Shown here one piece after another: positions 1 to 8,630 of a stretch of DNA of 64,000 bases. Numbering within the stretch: the stretch's first letter is position 1; the number at the start of each line of letters is the position of its first letter. The position numbers and the translations under genes were made by a program. The stretch comes from BACL21 sp038141525. Lineage in GTDB: Bacteria; Bacteroidota; Bacteroidia; Flavobacteriales; Flavobacteriaceae. The notes beneath the pieces are model-generated. The model ran no database searches and was not told the DNA's origin. It worked only from the letters and a program-made list of their open reading frames with translations. The stretch spans positions 690,786-754,785 of the forward strand of contig JAYQIF010000008.1 of assembly GCA_038141525.1 (NCBI GenBank). Reading direction: 5' to 3'.

Positions 1-1
1 T

Positions 2-2333
2 GAAGATCAGCGCCTATTTTTCTACATCAAATTCTCGCACCCCATAAAAGCTGTCAAGCACAAAGCAGGTGAGGGATTTGAAAAGTCCGTTGACTTTGAA
101 TACCGCAAAGACCTCCAAATGGCCTATCTGCGATTCGACAATCCCGAAAATAGCCCTGTAGAGGTCAAAGTGGGGATTTCAGCGGTAGACGCCGAAGGAG
201 CATTTCAAAACTACATGGCCGAGGCCGCAGGCAGAAGTTTTGATCAAATGCGCTTTGAGGCAGAAAAACTCTGGCGCGATCAATTGATGAAAATCAAAAT
301 CACTGCACAAGAGCAAGGCGATTTAGTGAATTTCTACAGCGGCCTATACCACACCATGATCGCCCCAAATCTCTATCAAGATGTGGATGGGCGTTATCGC
401 GGCATGGATTTAGAAATTCATCAGGACACTACCTTTAATTATTACACCGTGTTTTCTTTATGGGATACGTTTAGAGCAGCCCACCCCTCTACACCATTAT
501 AGAACCCGAGCGCAGTGTTGATTTTGTAAAAACCCTTTTGGCCAAATACGACGAAGGCGGCATCATGCCCATTTGGGATTTAGCCTCAAATTACACTGGC
601 TGTATGATTGGCTATCACGGAGTATCTGTAATCGCAGATGCCTATCTCAAGGGGCTCGACGACTTTGATGCGCAAAAGGCTTTAGCGGCAATGAAGCATA
701 GTGCGCTTCAAGATCAATTGGGCCTGGAACCTTATAAAGCTCAATCGTTTATCCCCCTGGAGATCGAAAGTGAAAGCGTGTCCAAAACTCTGGAATACGC
801 TTATGACGATTGGACCATTGCACAAATGGCCAAAGCCTTAGGACAAGATGAGGATTACAGTTTATTTATAAAACGGGCTCAAAATTACAAGAGTGTTTTT
901 GATCCGCAGACCGGATTCATGCGCGCGAGACAATACAATGGGTGGTTTACGCCTTTTGATCCCTATGAAGTGAATTTTAACTACACCGAGGCCAATGCTT
1001 GGCAGTATCGCTTCTTTGTGCCACATGATGTGGAGGGACTGATCAAGCTAATGGGAGGACCTGAAATTTTTGAAAGCGAACTCGATAAGCTCTTTTCCAC
1101 AGGTTCAGCAACTACTGGGCGAGATCAAGTCGATATTACGGGCCTCATCGGACAATATGCTCATGGCAATGAGCCCAGCCATCACATGGCTTATTTGTAT
1201 CATTATGTAAACAGTCCTCACAAAAGTCAAGAGCGTATTCGCGAAATCTTAACCCAGTTGTACACGCCCACTCCTGATGGTATTTCAGGCAATGAGGATT
1301 GCGGACAAATGAGCGCCTGGTATATCCTGAACAGCCTCGGGCTTTATCCCATGGCCCCGGGTAATCCTGAGTATTTATTGGGAAGCCCCCTAGTGGATCG
1401 TGCCGAAATTAAAGTGGGGGATCAAAATTTTACTATTGTGGCTTATAATAATGAGCGTGATCATCCATATGTACAGTCTGTTAAACTTAATGGGGAATCC
1501 TGGGACAAACTTTACATTCCTCATAGCGCACTTACTGAGGGCGGCACCTTAGAATTTTTTATGGGAGCAGAGCCCAGTGACTGGGGTCGTCTAGACGAGC
1601 AGAGTCCGAGATCATTCTGGAATTAAAGCCCAGTGAGACTTTAGTGGTGCCTCCATTTATTAAATCAGGGACTACCGCGATCAAAGGCAGTACTACAGTC
1701 GTTTTAGATCAAGTAAATGATTCAGCCCAAATCTATTATCGACTGAACGAGGATCCAACCATAAAATATGAAACCCAATTACATTAACCCAAGACGCCGT
1801 GTTACATGTATTTGCGGAAAATAATTACGGTAAAAGAAGTCCCGAAATTAGCACGAGGTTTATTAAAATAGATCCCTTTACGAACCATCACCCCCGGACC
1901 CCATTTGCCAGTCAATACAGCGCTGGTGGCCATTTGCCCTGATTGATGGTTATTATGGCAACGATTTTCGAACAGGAACATGGCAAGGTTACGAAGGTGT
2001 GGATATAGACGTGGTTGTGGATCTGGGACGCGTTCAAACAGTGAATGAAATCTCCATTAACTTTTTAGAAGACCAACGCAGCTGGATTTTTCTGCCAACC
2101 TGGTAGAACTCGCCGTAGGTCTCGATGAGCAAACCGTAATTCAAGAGGAAATAGAGCTCCCAGAAATTACCTCGAATAAGGGCACAAATCAAAAAACCAT
2201 TAAGTTTTCTCTTGATGGCAGTCTACAAAGATACATTCATATAAAAGCCAAGAATTACGGGGCACTGCCCCCCTGGCATCTAGGGTATGGGGGACAAGCC
2301 TGGCTTTTCGCCGATGAAATAACGATAAAATAA
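2..2333 (+). pseudogene. GH92 alpha-mannosidase, 5' end outside window, multiply frameshifted
   Basis: GH92 enzymes are calcium-dependent exo-alpha-mannosidases that trim mannose from N-glycans in the periplasm or outside the cell. Reading frames joined across the breaks give family hallmarks: SLWDTFRA near 465, then GNEDCGQMSAWYILNSLGLY near 1290, which includes the catalytic Glu, and YNNERDHPY near 1445 with the second acidic residue. Downstream, 1625-2333 continues in shifting frames with a chitobiase-C-like stretch (KSGTTAIKGS, IYYRLNE) and an F5/8-type discoidin-like module (VVVDLGRVQTVNEISINF). At least five frame changes are visible, near 493, 1600, 1785, 1935 and 2100; the first is a missing base in a run of C. 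It sits directly upstream of a glycosylasparaginase, so both fit N-glycoprotein breakdown. Family assignment is firm. Whether it is a true pseudogene or poor sequence is open. Confidence 0.85.
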
Positions 2334-2337
2334 TTTT

Positions 2338-3342
2338 ATGAAACGCAGAAATTTTATTCAGAATACTGCCTTGGGAAGTCTTGGGGTTGTCGCAGGCACA
2401 AAGGCTTTGGCCAGTAACCAGGAACGAGCACAATCGAATAATCTTCTGTCCGAGTTTGACAAGCCTTCGAAGCTTCCTCTAGTCATCGCCACATGGAATG
2501 TGCCCAACGCGACCCAGAGCAGCTTATGACGTTCTTAAAAATGGAGGATCTGCCCTTGATGCCGTAGAGCAAGGTTGTCGCGTGGAGGAGGCTAACGCCT
2601 AAAGGTCAAAGCGTAGGTATCGGTGGATTACCCGATCGCGACGGCAATGTAACCTTAGATGCCTGCATCATGAATTCTGAGGGCGATTATGGCGCTGTGG
2701 TTTACCTGCAAAATATAAAACATCCCATTTCAGTGGCCCGTAAAGTCATGGAAGAAACACCGCACGTGATTATGGCCGGGAGTGGCGCCGAGAAATTTGC
2801 CGTGAGTCAGGGCTTTCCCCAGAGAAAATTTATTGACAGAAGCTTCAGAAAAGGCCTGGAAAGCGTGGCTGGTTGAGGCCCGATACAAACCCATAATCAA
2901 TATTGAAAACCACGACACCATCGGAATGCTCACCATCGATCAAAATGGGGATATTTCCGGGGGTTGCACCACTAGTGGTTTGGCTTACAAGATGGCTGGG
3001 CGCGTAGGAGACTCTCCCATTATCGGATCGGGCTTGTTTATTGATAATGAAATTGGCGGAGCCACAGCCACCGGACTGGGTGAAGAAGTCTTAAAAACAG
3101 TCGGCAGCTTTTTAATTGTGGAACTCATGCGACAAGGACGCAGTCCACAACAGGCTTGTGAAGAGGCCATCGGTAGAATCGTATCTAAAAACAAAAACTA
3201 CAAAGATTTTCAGGTCGGATATATCGCGGTAAACAAAAAAGGAGAAGTGGGTTATTACAGTATCCATGAAGGTTTTTCTGCGACTTGCTACGCTGAAGGC
3301 AACAACCAAAACTTCCAAAGTGATTTTTACAATAAATCTTGA
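2338..3342 (+). pseudogene. Glycosylasparaginase (N4-(beta-N-acetylglucosaminyl)-L-asparaginase), frameshifted
   Basis: This Ntn-hydrolase cleaves the GlcNAc-Asn bond left after proteolysis of N-glycoproteins. The start MKRRNFIQNTALGSLGVVAG resembles the Tat-type leader common in Bacteroidota members of this family. Joined frames show ATWNVPNAT, GGSALDAVEQGCRVEE, GGLPDRDGNVTLDACIMN, the autoproteolysis site NHDTIGMLTID (the Thr becomes the nucleophile) and GGCTTSGLAYKMAGRVGDSP, then a normal C-terminus ending at 3342. Frame changes lie near 2510 (extra C), 2597 (extra base) and 2828. It begins 4 bp after the GH92 stop, so the two probably formed one transcription unit for glycan catabolism. 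All conserved blocks are present between breaks, which suggests recent or artefactual damage rather than old decay. Confidence 0.85.
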
Positions 3343-3403
3343 AAACGTGACGATTAATTATTGAAAAAATGATTTTTATCAATCTTAAGTAGTTTTTTTT
3401 CTC

Positions 3404-3411
3404 TAACTTTG
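3404..3411 (+). promoter_or_regulatory. -7 promoter element TAACTTTG
   Basis: TAACTTTG is an exact match to the Bacteroidota -7 consensus TAnnTTTG. No clear TTG lies at the usual 17-23 nt upstream, so the -33 half is weak. It would start transcription around 3415-3418, just ahead of two consecutive hairpins. Confidence 0.5.
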
Positions 3412-3414
3412 TCG

Positions 3415-3495
3415 CTTATAAGTAGGTTGATCCCACTCGGGGTTAATCAAATTTGGGGCGAAAAGTCATCACTTTGTGATGACTTTTCATTTTAT
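3415..3495 (+). ncRNA. Candidate small structured RNA (two hairpins)
   Basis: The 305-bp gap between the glycosylasparaginase and polA contains no plausible protein gene, but it has two adjacent hairpins after a promoter-like element. Hairpin 1 pairs 3425-3434 with 3439-3448 around loop ACTC: ten pairs, three of them G-U. Hairpin 2 is a perfect 12-bp stem, 3460-3471 with 3477-3488, loop CTTTG, followed by ATTTTA, so it looks like a terminator. A single-stranded AAATTTGGGGC-like linker separates them. Size and position suit a short sRNA of about 75-80 nt. It might correspond to the flavobacterial Flavo-1 RNA class, which I cannot verify from memory. The remaining 3496-3647 holds only two near-copies of TTATACCCAYTGG. 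Confidence 0.45.
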
Positions 3496-3647
3496 ACCCA
3501 CTGGTCTACTTATACCCATTGGCCCAGCTGCTCGACCTACTGGTGAGTCACCCCAGGTTTCTTCCCATTTTATTTGTATTTTATCAGTTCAAAGTTTGAC
3601 CTAGACCCCATAAGTTTTGTAGTTTTAGGCTTTACGAGCCCAGCTGC

Positions 3648-6524
3648 ATGAATCCAAAAAAAAGACTATTTCTTATCGATGCTTATGCCCTGATTTTTCG
3701 GGGTTATTATGCCTTTATCAAAAATCCACGCATTAACAGTCAAGGCCTCGACACTTCGGCTATTTTGGGATTTACCAATTCATTGTTAGACGTCATCAAA
3801 CGCGAGCGGCCAGAATATCTCGCGGTCTGCTTCGATAAGGGGGGTAGTGAAGTAAGACAAGAGCTGTTTACGGATTATAAGGCCAATCGCGATGAAACCC
3901 CCGAGGCCATCAAAATTGCTGTCCCTTACATACAACAACTTCTAGAGGCCATGCATATTCCGGTTATTGTAAAATCAGGATTTGAAGCCGATGACATCAT
4001 AGGAACCCTAGCAAAAAAAGCCGAAAAAGAGGGTTTTGAGACCTATATGGTTACTCCCGATAAAGATTTTGCTCAATTGGTCTCCGAAAATATTTTTATG
4101 TATCGTCCAGTTTTTGGAGGAGGTTATGAAACTTGGGGAATTCCCGAGGTGCAGGCCAAATTTGAGGTGGATCGCCCAGAGCAGGTCATTGATTTCTTAG
4201 GCATGATGGGCGATAGCGCAGACAATATTCCCGGGCTACCTGGTGTGGGCGAAAAAACAGCAAAAAAGTTCATTCAGGCCTACGGCTCTCTCGAAGGGTT
4301 ACTGGAAAACACTCATGAACTTAAAGGCAAAATGAAGGAACGCGTCGAAGCAAACGCCGAACTGGGTCGCCTATCGAAAGAACTCGCAACAATTTTGCTG
4401 GATGTGCCGGTGGATTTTCAGCCTGAAAAACTCATCATGGAGGCCCCGGATGTTCCTGCGGTTACGGCACTTTTTGAAACCCTGGAATTTAGAAGACTCA
4501 CCCAAAACTTCATCAACACCTTTTCAAAACCTGGCGAATCGTCCAATACACCGGCAGCTAAAGATTCATCGAGCACCGAACCCACCAAACAAAGTACCCC
4601 TGATTCTTCGAGAGAAAATACACCGAATACATCGACAGCGGGTACAGGACAATTTTCACTTTTTGATCAGATGCAAGATCAAGTAAACTCCGCCTCTAGC
4701 CGCCAAAATTTAGAAAGCATCCGTCATCTCTATCAGGTCGTTACTCCCGGCTTGGCAGTACAACTGCTGAGTAAGGCTCTTTTGAATCAAAAAAAAGTTG
4801 CCCTTCATTTACTGACCGATTCCCCCGACGCCATGACTGCATCACTGGTTGCTATCGGACTGAGCTATAAGGCCCACAGCGCTTATGTTTTACCACTTCC
4901 TGAGGACAAAAATGCAGCCCAAACTCTACTCGAAGAGTTTCATTTATTTTTTGAACATCCGAATATCGAGAAGATTGGTCAAAATTTAAAAGCCAGCATC
5001 AAGATTCTATCGCGTTATGGCATTCGATTAAAGGGACCCTTATTCGATACGATGTTGGCCCATTACCTGATCAATCCCGACATGCGGCACGATCCAATTG
5101 TTCTCTCAGAAAACTACTTAAATTACCGTCCGCTCTCCCCTTCAGATCTCTTGGGCAAAGCCGGTAAAAATCAGAAATCATTCAGAGATTTAAGCCCTAA
5201 AGAAATTGCTGAATTTACCGGAGAGATGGCCGATATAACTGGTCAACTCCAGAATCATTTTTTGAGTGAATTAAATCAAGCCGATACGCTCAAGCTCTAT
5301 CAAGACATCGAAATTCCACTATTGCGGGTTTTGGCAGATATGGAACTCGAGGGGATAAATTTAGATGCTGCCTACCTATCGGGCCTCTCACAAACTTTAG
5401 AACAAGACATTAGCCGACTACAAAATTCGATTTTTCAAGAAGCTGGCTCTGAATTTAATATCGCCTCACCCAAACAACTTGGCGAAGTTTTATTTGGTCA
5501 AATGAAATTGGTCGAAAAACCAAAAAAAACCAAAACAGGCCAATACTCAACCGCAGAAGATGTTTTGTCCTACTTGGCTAAAGACCATCAAATTGTGCGT
5601 GATATTTTGGAATATCGTGGCTTGACAAAACTAAAAAGCACCTATGTCGATGCCTTGCCCAATGTGGTGAACAAAGATACCGGTCGTATTCATACGGATT
5701 ACATGCAAACTGTTGCTGCCACTGGAAGGCTTTCAAGTAATAATCCTAATCTTCAGAATATTCCCATCAGAACCGAGCGGGGTCGTGCGGTACGCAAGGC
5801 ATTTATTCCCAGAAATGAGGATTATCTACTCATGGCCGCGGATTACTCTCAAATTGAGCTGCGCATCATTGCCGCACTCTCGGCAGAAACCACGATGATC
5901 GATGCGTTCAAGCGCGGTGAGGACATTCATGCTGCGACGGCCGCAAGGGTCTTTGGCGTCTCGATTGACTCGGTCACTCGCGAACAGCGAAGTCATGCCA
6001 AAACAGTAAATTTTGGAATCATTTATGGGGTCTCTGCCTTTGGACTGAGCAATCAAACAGATTTGAGTCGATCGGAATCAAAGGAACTCATTGAAACCTA
6101 TTACAGCACCTATCCAAAACTAAAAGCATTTATCGGCGAACAAGTCAATTTTGCGCGCAATCACGGTTACGTGCAAACCATTTCGGGCCGTCGTCGCTAT
6201 CTCAATGACATCAATAGCCGTAATGCCGTAGTACGGGGTGCCGCAGAGCGCAACGCAGTGAACGCACCGATTCAAGGAAGCGCCGCAGACGTCATAAAAA
6301 TCGCCATGATTGACATTCACAAAGCGCTTGAAGAGCGAGGACTCAAAAGCAAAATGCTCCTTCAGGTACACGATGAATTAGTCTTTGACGTTTATCGCCC
6401 AGAGATGGAACAACTCATTAATTTGGTGCGAGAACACATGCAAAACGCCTGCAGCCTGGAGTGCCCCTTGTGGTCGATGTGGGACAAGGAGCTAACTGGC
6501 TTGAGGCCCATTGATTTAGGTTAA
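3648..6524 (+). CDS. polA: DNA polymerase I with degenerate 3'-5' exonuclease domain
   Basis: PolA fills gaps in repair and removes Okazaki primers. The 958-residue protein has an N-terminal 5'-nuclease domain (about 1-290: LFLIDAYALIFRGYYAF, GFEADDIIGT, GDSADNIPGLPGVGEKTA), a low-complexity Ser/Thr/Pro linker (about 295-335), a 3'-5' exonuclease-like domain (about 365-540) and the polymerase domain. Polymerase motifs are intact: AADYSQIELRIIA (motif A), KTVNFGIIYGVSAFG (motif B) and LLQVHDELVFDV (motif C). In the exonuclease domain the four metal-binding acids are gone. The DTET-type motif reads HLLT (387-390), GQNLKYD reads GQNLKAS (444-450) and the YxxxD motif reads FTGEM (523-527). The fold is otherwise alignable without gaps, so proofreading is probably absent while polymerase and 5'-nuclease remain. 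No frameshifts. Confidence 0.97.
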   Translation: MNPKKRLFLIDAYALIFRGYYAFIKNPRINSQGLDTSAILGFTNSLLDVIKRERPEYLAVCFDKGGSEVRQELFTDYKANRDETPEAIKIAVPYIQQLLEAMHIPVIVKSGFEADDIIGTLAKKAEKEGFETYMVTPDKDFAQLVSENIFMYRPVFGGGYETWGIPEVQAKFEVDRPEQVIDFLGMMGDSADNIPGLPGVGEKTAKKFIQAYGSLEGLLENTHELKGKMKERVEANAELGRLSKELATILLDVPVDFQPEKLIMEAPDVPAVTALFETLEFRRLTQNFINTFSKPGESSNTPAAKDSSSTEPTKQSTPDSSRENTPNTSTAGTGQFSLFDQMQDQVNSASSRQNLESIRHLYQVVTPGLAVQLLSKALLNQKKVALHLLTDSPDAMTASLVAIGLSYKAHSAYVLPLPEDKNAAQTLLEEFHLFFEHPNIEKIGQNLKASIKILSRYGIRLKGPLFDTMLAHYLINPDMRHDPIVLSENYLNYRPLSPSDLLGKAGKNQKSFRDLSPKEIAEFTGEMADITGQLQNHFLSELNQADTLKLYQDIEIPLLRVLADMELEGINLDAAYLSGLSQTLEQDISRLQNSIFQEAGSEFNIASPKQLGEVLFGQMKLVEKPKKTKTGQYSTAEDVLSYLAKDHQIVRDILEYRGLTKLKSTYVDALPNVVNKDTGRIHTDYMQTVAATGRLSSNNPNLQNIPIRTERGRAVRKAFIPRNEDYLLMAADYSQIELRIIAALSAETTMIDAFKRGEDIHAATAARVFGVSIDSVTREQRSHAKTVNFGIIYGVSAFGLSNQTDLSRSESKELIETYYSTYPKLKAFIGEQVNFARNHGYVQTISGRRRYLNDINSRNAVVRGAAERNAVNAPIQGSAADVIKIAMIDIHKALEERGLKSKMLLQVHDELVFDVYRPEMEQLINLVREHMQNACSLECPLWSMWDKELTGLRPIDLG

Positions 6525-6559
6525 TTTTTTGAGCCGTTTAACTTTTGCTTCATCGCGGT

Positions 6560-6590
6560 TTGTAATTTCAATTTTTTAAACTTACATTTG
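6560..6590 (+). promoter_or_regulatory. Promoter of the rplM-rpsI operon
   Basis: TTG at 6560-6562 and TACATTTG at 6583-6590, separated by 20 nt, match the Bacteroidota -33/-7 promoter. Transcription would begin near 6594-6598, placing the hairpin at 6594-6607 at the very 5' end of the mRNA. Confidence 0.7.
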
Positions 6591-6593
6591 CGG

Positions 6594-6644
6594 CCCTCAA
6601 CGGAGGGAAATTCAATGATTATTAACTATTTGACAAAAAACTGA
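6594..6644 (+). promoter_or_regulatory. rplM leader: SD-sequestering hairpin and 9-codon uORF
   Basis: CCCTC (6594-6598) can pair with GAGGG (6603-6607) around loop AACG. The 3' arm is part of GGAGGG (6602-6607), a strong Shine-Dalgarno sequence, which is rare in this phylum. Seven bases after it, ATG at 6615 opens a nine-codon ORF (MIINYLTKN) whose TGA (6642-6644) directly abuts the rplM ATG at 6645. This arrangement would allow folding or protein binding to gate uORF translation and, by coupling, L13 synthesis. L13 leader RNAs have been proposed in Bacteroidia; whether this is one needs a covariance search. Confidence 0.5.
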
Positions 6645-7100
6645 ATGGACACATTAAGTTACAAAACAGTATCTGCCAACAAAAACACTGTGAATAAGGA
6701 GTGGGTTTTGGTAGATGCGGACGGCCAAGCATTGGGTCGTCTTGCCAGTGAAGTTGCTAAGTTACTTCGCGGGAAACACAAACCAAACTACACACCACAT
6801 GTTGATTGTGGCGATAATGTAGTGGTCACTAATGCTGCCAAGGTAACTCTATCTGGCAAGAAATGGGAGTCTAAATCTTACATTCGCCACACAGGTTATC
6901 CTGGAGGACAGCGATCGTTATCTGCAAAAGAATTGTTTGCTAAGGATCCTGCCCGTGTTGTTGAAAAAGCGGTAAAAGGTATGTTGCCAAAAAACAAGTT
7001 AGGGGCTGATTTATTCCGCAACCTAAAAGTTTATGCCGGCGAGGAGCACGGTCAAGAAGCGCAAAAACCTAGAGTAATTAACCTTAACGACAACAAGTAA
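6645..7100 (+). CDS. rplM: 50S ribosomal protein L13
   Basis: L13 is an early-assembly protein of the large ribosomal subunit. The 151-residue product carries the family core WVLVDADGQALGRLASEVA (about 20-40), GKHKPNYTPHVDCGDNVVV and HTGYPGG. Length is normal. The ATG is preceded without gap by the TGA of a tiny upstream ORF, and the stop TAA overlaps the rpsI ATG by one base (TAATG), so L13 and S9 are translationally coupled as in most bacteria. Confidence 0.98.
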   Translation: MDTLSYKTVSANKNTVNKEWVLVDADGQALGRLASEVAKLLRGKHKPNYTPHVDCGDNVVVTNAAKVTLSGKKWESKSYIRHTGYPGGQRSLSAKELFAKDPARVVEKAVKGMLPKNKLGADLFRNLKVYAGEEHGQEAQKPRVINLNDNK

Positions 7101-7486
7101 TGGAGACGATTCACAAAATTGGACGAAGAAAAACTGCGGTAGCACGTGTTTACGTTTCTAAAGGAAAAGGAAACATCACGGTTAACAATCGCGCCTTTGA
7201 TAATTATTTTACCACACCGACACTACGATATAAAGTGCAACAACCGTTGAGCCTAACGGGCAATGAGAAATCATTTGACATCAAGGTAAACGTAAACGGA
7301 GGTGGTATTACGGGACAAGCTGAAGCTGTTCGTTTGGCCATCGCACGTGTTATGTGTGAGATCAATGAAGAGCACAGATTAGTGCTTAAACCAGAAGGTT
7401 TATTGACCCGTGACCCGAGAATGGTGGAACGCAAGAAATTCGGTCAGAAGAAAGCCCGTAAGAAATTCCAGTTCTCTAAACGTTAA
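7100..7486 (+). CDS. rpsI: 30S ribosomal protein S9
   Basis: S9 sits in the head of the small subunit, with its C-terminal tail reaching the P-site tRNA. The 128-residue protein starts METIHKIGRRKTAVARVYV and ends in the basic tail KKARKKFQFSKR, both diagnostic. It overlaps rplM by one base. A very stable stem-loop follows within 10 bp of the stop. Confidence 0.98.
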   Translation: METIHKIGRRKTAVARVYVSKGKGNITVNNRAFDNYFTTPTLRYKVQQPLSLTGNEKSFDIKVNVNGGGITGQAEAVRLAIARVMCEINEEHRLVLKPEGLLTRDPRMVERKKFGQKKARKKFQFSKR

Positions 7487-7493
7487 TATTTTT

Positions 7494-7532
7494 CATTTCC
7501 AGTTCTGGACTTCGGTCCAGAACTGCGAAATG
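7494..7532 (+). other. Long stable stem-loop with UUCG loop after rpsI
   Basis: CAGTTCTGGAC (7500-7510) pairs perfectly with GTCCAGAACTG (7515-7525) around TTCG. The stem is prolonged by CATTTC/GAAATG (7494-7499 with 7527-7532) across a single bulged C. No T-tract follows on this strand, so it is not a classical intrinsic terminator. It may set the 3' end of the rplM-rpsI mRNA or protect it. The rest of the gap to rpsB (7533-7668) shows no gene. Confidence 0.6.
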
Positions 7533-7668
7533 TACATGTTCATATATTTATTAATTCAGCTGTTAACACCTTTGGACGCCAATATTTATCCAAAGCGTGT
7601 GTTAGTTTAGCATCTAAACCACAAGACATCTTGGGTTGCTATCTAAACAGAACGTAAACTAAAACAAA

Positions 7669-8556
7669 ATGGCAAACAACGAACAAGTCAAGTCGTTACT
7701 TGACGCTGGTGTACACTTTGGACACCTTACCCGCAAATGGAACCCTAACATGGCGCCTTATATCTATATGGAGCGCAACGGGATCCACATCATCAATCTT
7801 TACAAAACTGCTGCGAAAATTGAGGAAGCTAATGCTGCCCTCAAAAAAATCGCTGCCAGTGGTCGCAAAATTCTATTTGTAGCGACCAAAAAACAAGCCA
7901 AAGACATCGTCGCCGAAAAGGCCAAAAACGCTAACATGCCATACATCACTGAGCGTTGGCCAGGGGGTATGTTGACTAACTTCGTAACCATCCGTAAGGC
8001 GGTTAAGAAAATGGCTGCCATTGATCGCATGAAGCAAGACGGAACGTTTAACACCCTTTCTAAAAAGGAGCGTTTAGCCGTAGACCGTCTTCGTGCGAAA
8101 CTCGAGAAAAACCTTGGATCAATCTCTGACATGAGCCGTCTTCCAGGAGCTTTGTTCATCGTTGATACAACCCGTGAGCATATCGCTGTTAAGGAAGCTC
8201 AAAAATTGAATATTCCAATTTTTGCTATGGTGGACACTAATAGTGATCCACGTCCGATTGACTACGTAATCCCATCTAATGACGATGCCTCTAAATCTAT
8301 TGATAGCATCATGACTAGCGTTTCCAACGCCATCATAGAAGGTTTAGCAGAGCGTAAAGCTGGTGCGGCTGCCAAAGAGGAAGCGGAAGCCAAAGTGGAG
8401 GACAAAACCGAAGCTAAGCAAGAAGCAAAGGCAGAGTCAAAAGTAGAGGCCAAAGCTGAAGCAAAAGCAGAGACCAAAGCTGAAACTAAGGCAGAAGCAA
8501 AAGCACCAAGCAAAATTGAGGCCGCGCCTGCTGAAGCAAGCTCAGAAGAAGAATAA
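7669..8556 (+). CDS. rpsB: 30S ribosomal protein S2 with long charged C-terminal tail
   Basis: S2 binds at the back of the 30S subunit and recruits S1. Residues 1-230 are typical: LLDAGVHFGHLTRKWNPNM, ATKKQAKDIVAEKA, ERWPGGMLTNF and FIVDTTREHIAVKEAQKLNIP. From about residue 235 to 295 it carries an extra tail made almost only of Ala, Lys and Glu (repeated AKAEAK, ETKAEAK), with a Ser/Glu-rich end. The tail is low-complexity, likely helical or disordered, and makes the protein about 50-60 residues longer than usual. It is followed after 74 bp by tsf, the classical partner. Confidence 0.97.
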   Translation: MANNEQVKSLLDAGVHFGHLTRKWNPNMAPYIYMERNGIHIINLYKTAAKIEEANAALKKIAASGRKILFVATKKQAKDIVAEKAKNANMPYITERWPGGMLTNFVTIRKAVKKMAAIDRMKQDGTFNTLSKKERLAVDRLRAKLEKNLGSISDMSRLPGALFIVDTTREHIAVKEAQKLNIPIFAMVDTNSDPRPIDYVIPSNDDASKSIDSIMTSVSNAIIEGLAERKAGAAAKEEAEAKVEDKTEAKQEAKAESKVEAKAEAKAETKAETKAEAKAPSKIEAAPAEASSEEE

Positions 8557-8630
8557 ATTTCAATCAGTAAAATGTTAACCATAAGTGTTTCGGGTCATTA
8601 GACCAGATACAAGCATAAAATTCAAAAAAA

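Noticed and set aside
3490..3530. Tandem TTATACCCAYTGG as a binding-site array
   Set aside because: Only two imperfect copies, no palindromy and no promoter relation; too weak to claim.
8262..8582. 106-codon open frame opposite rpsB
   Set aside because: It is the antisense of the Ala/Lys/Glu repeat tail; low-complexity composition keeps the reverse frame open. No independent evidence.
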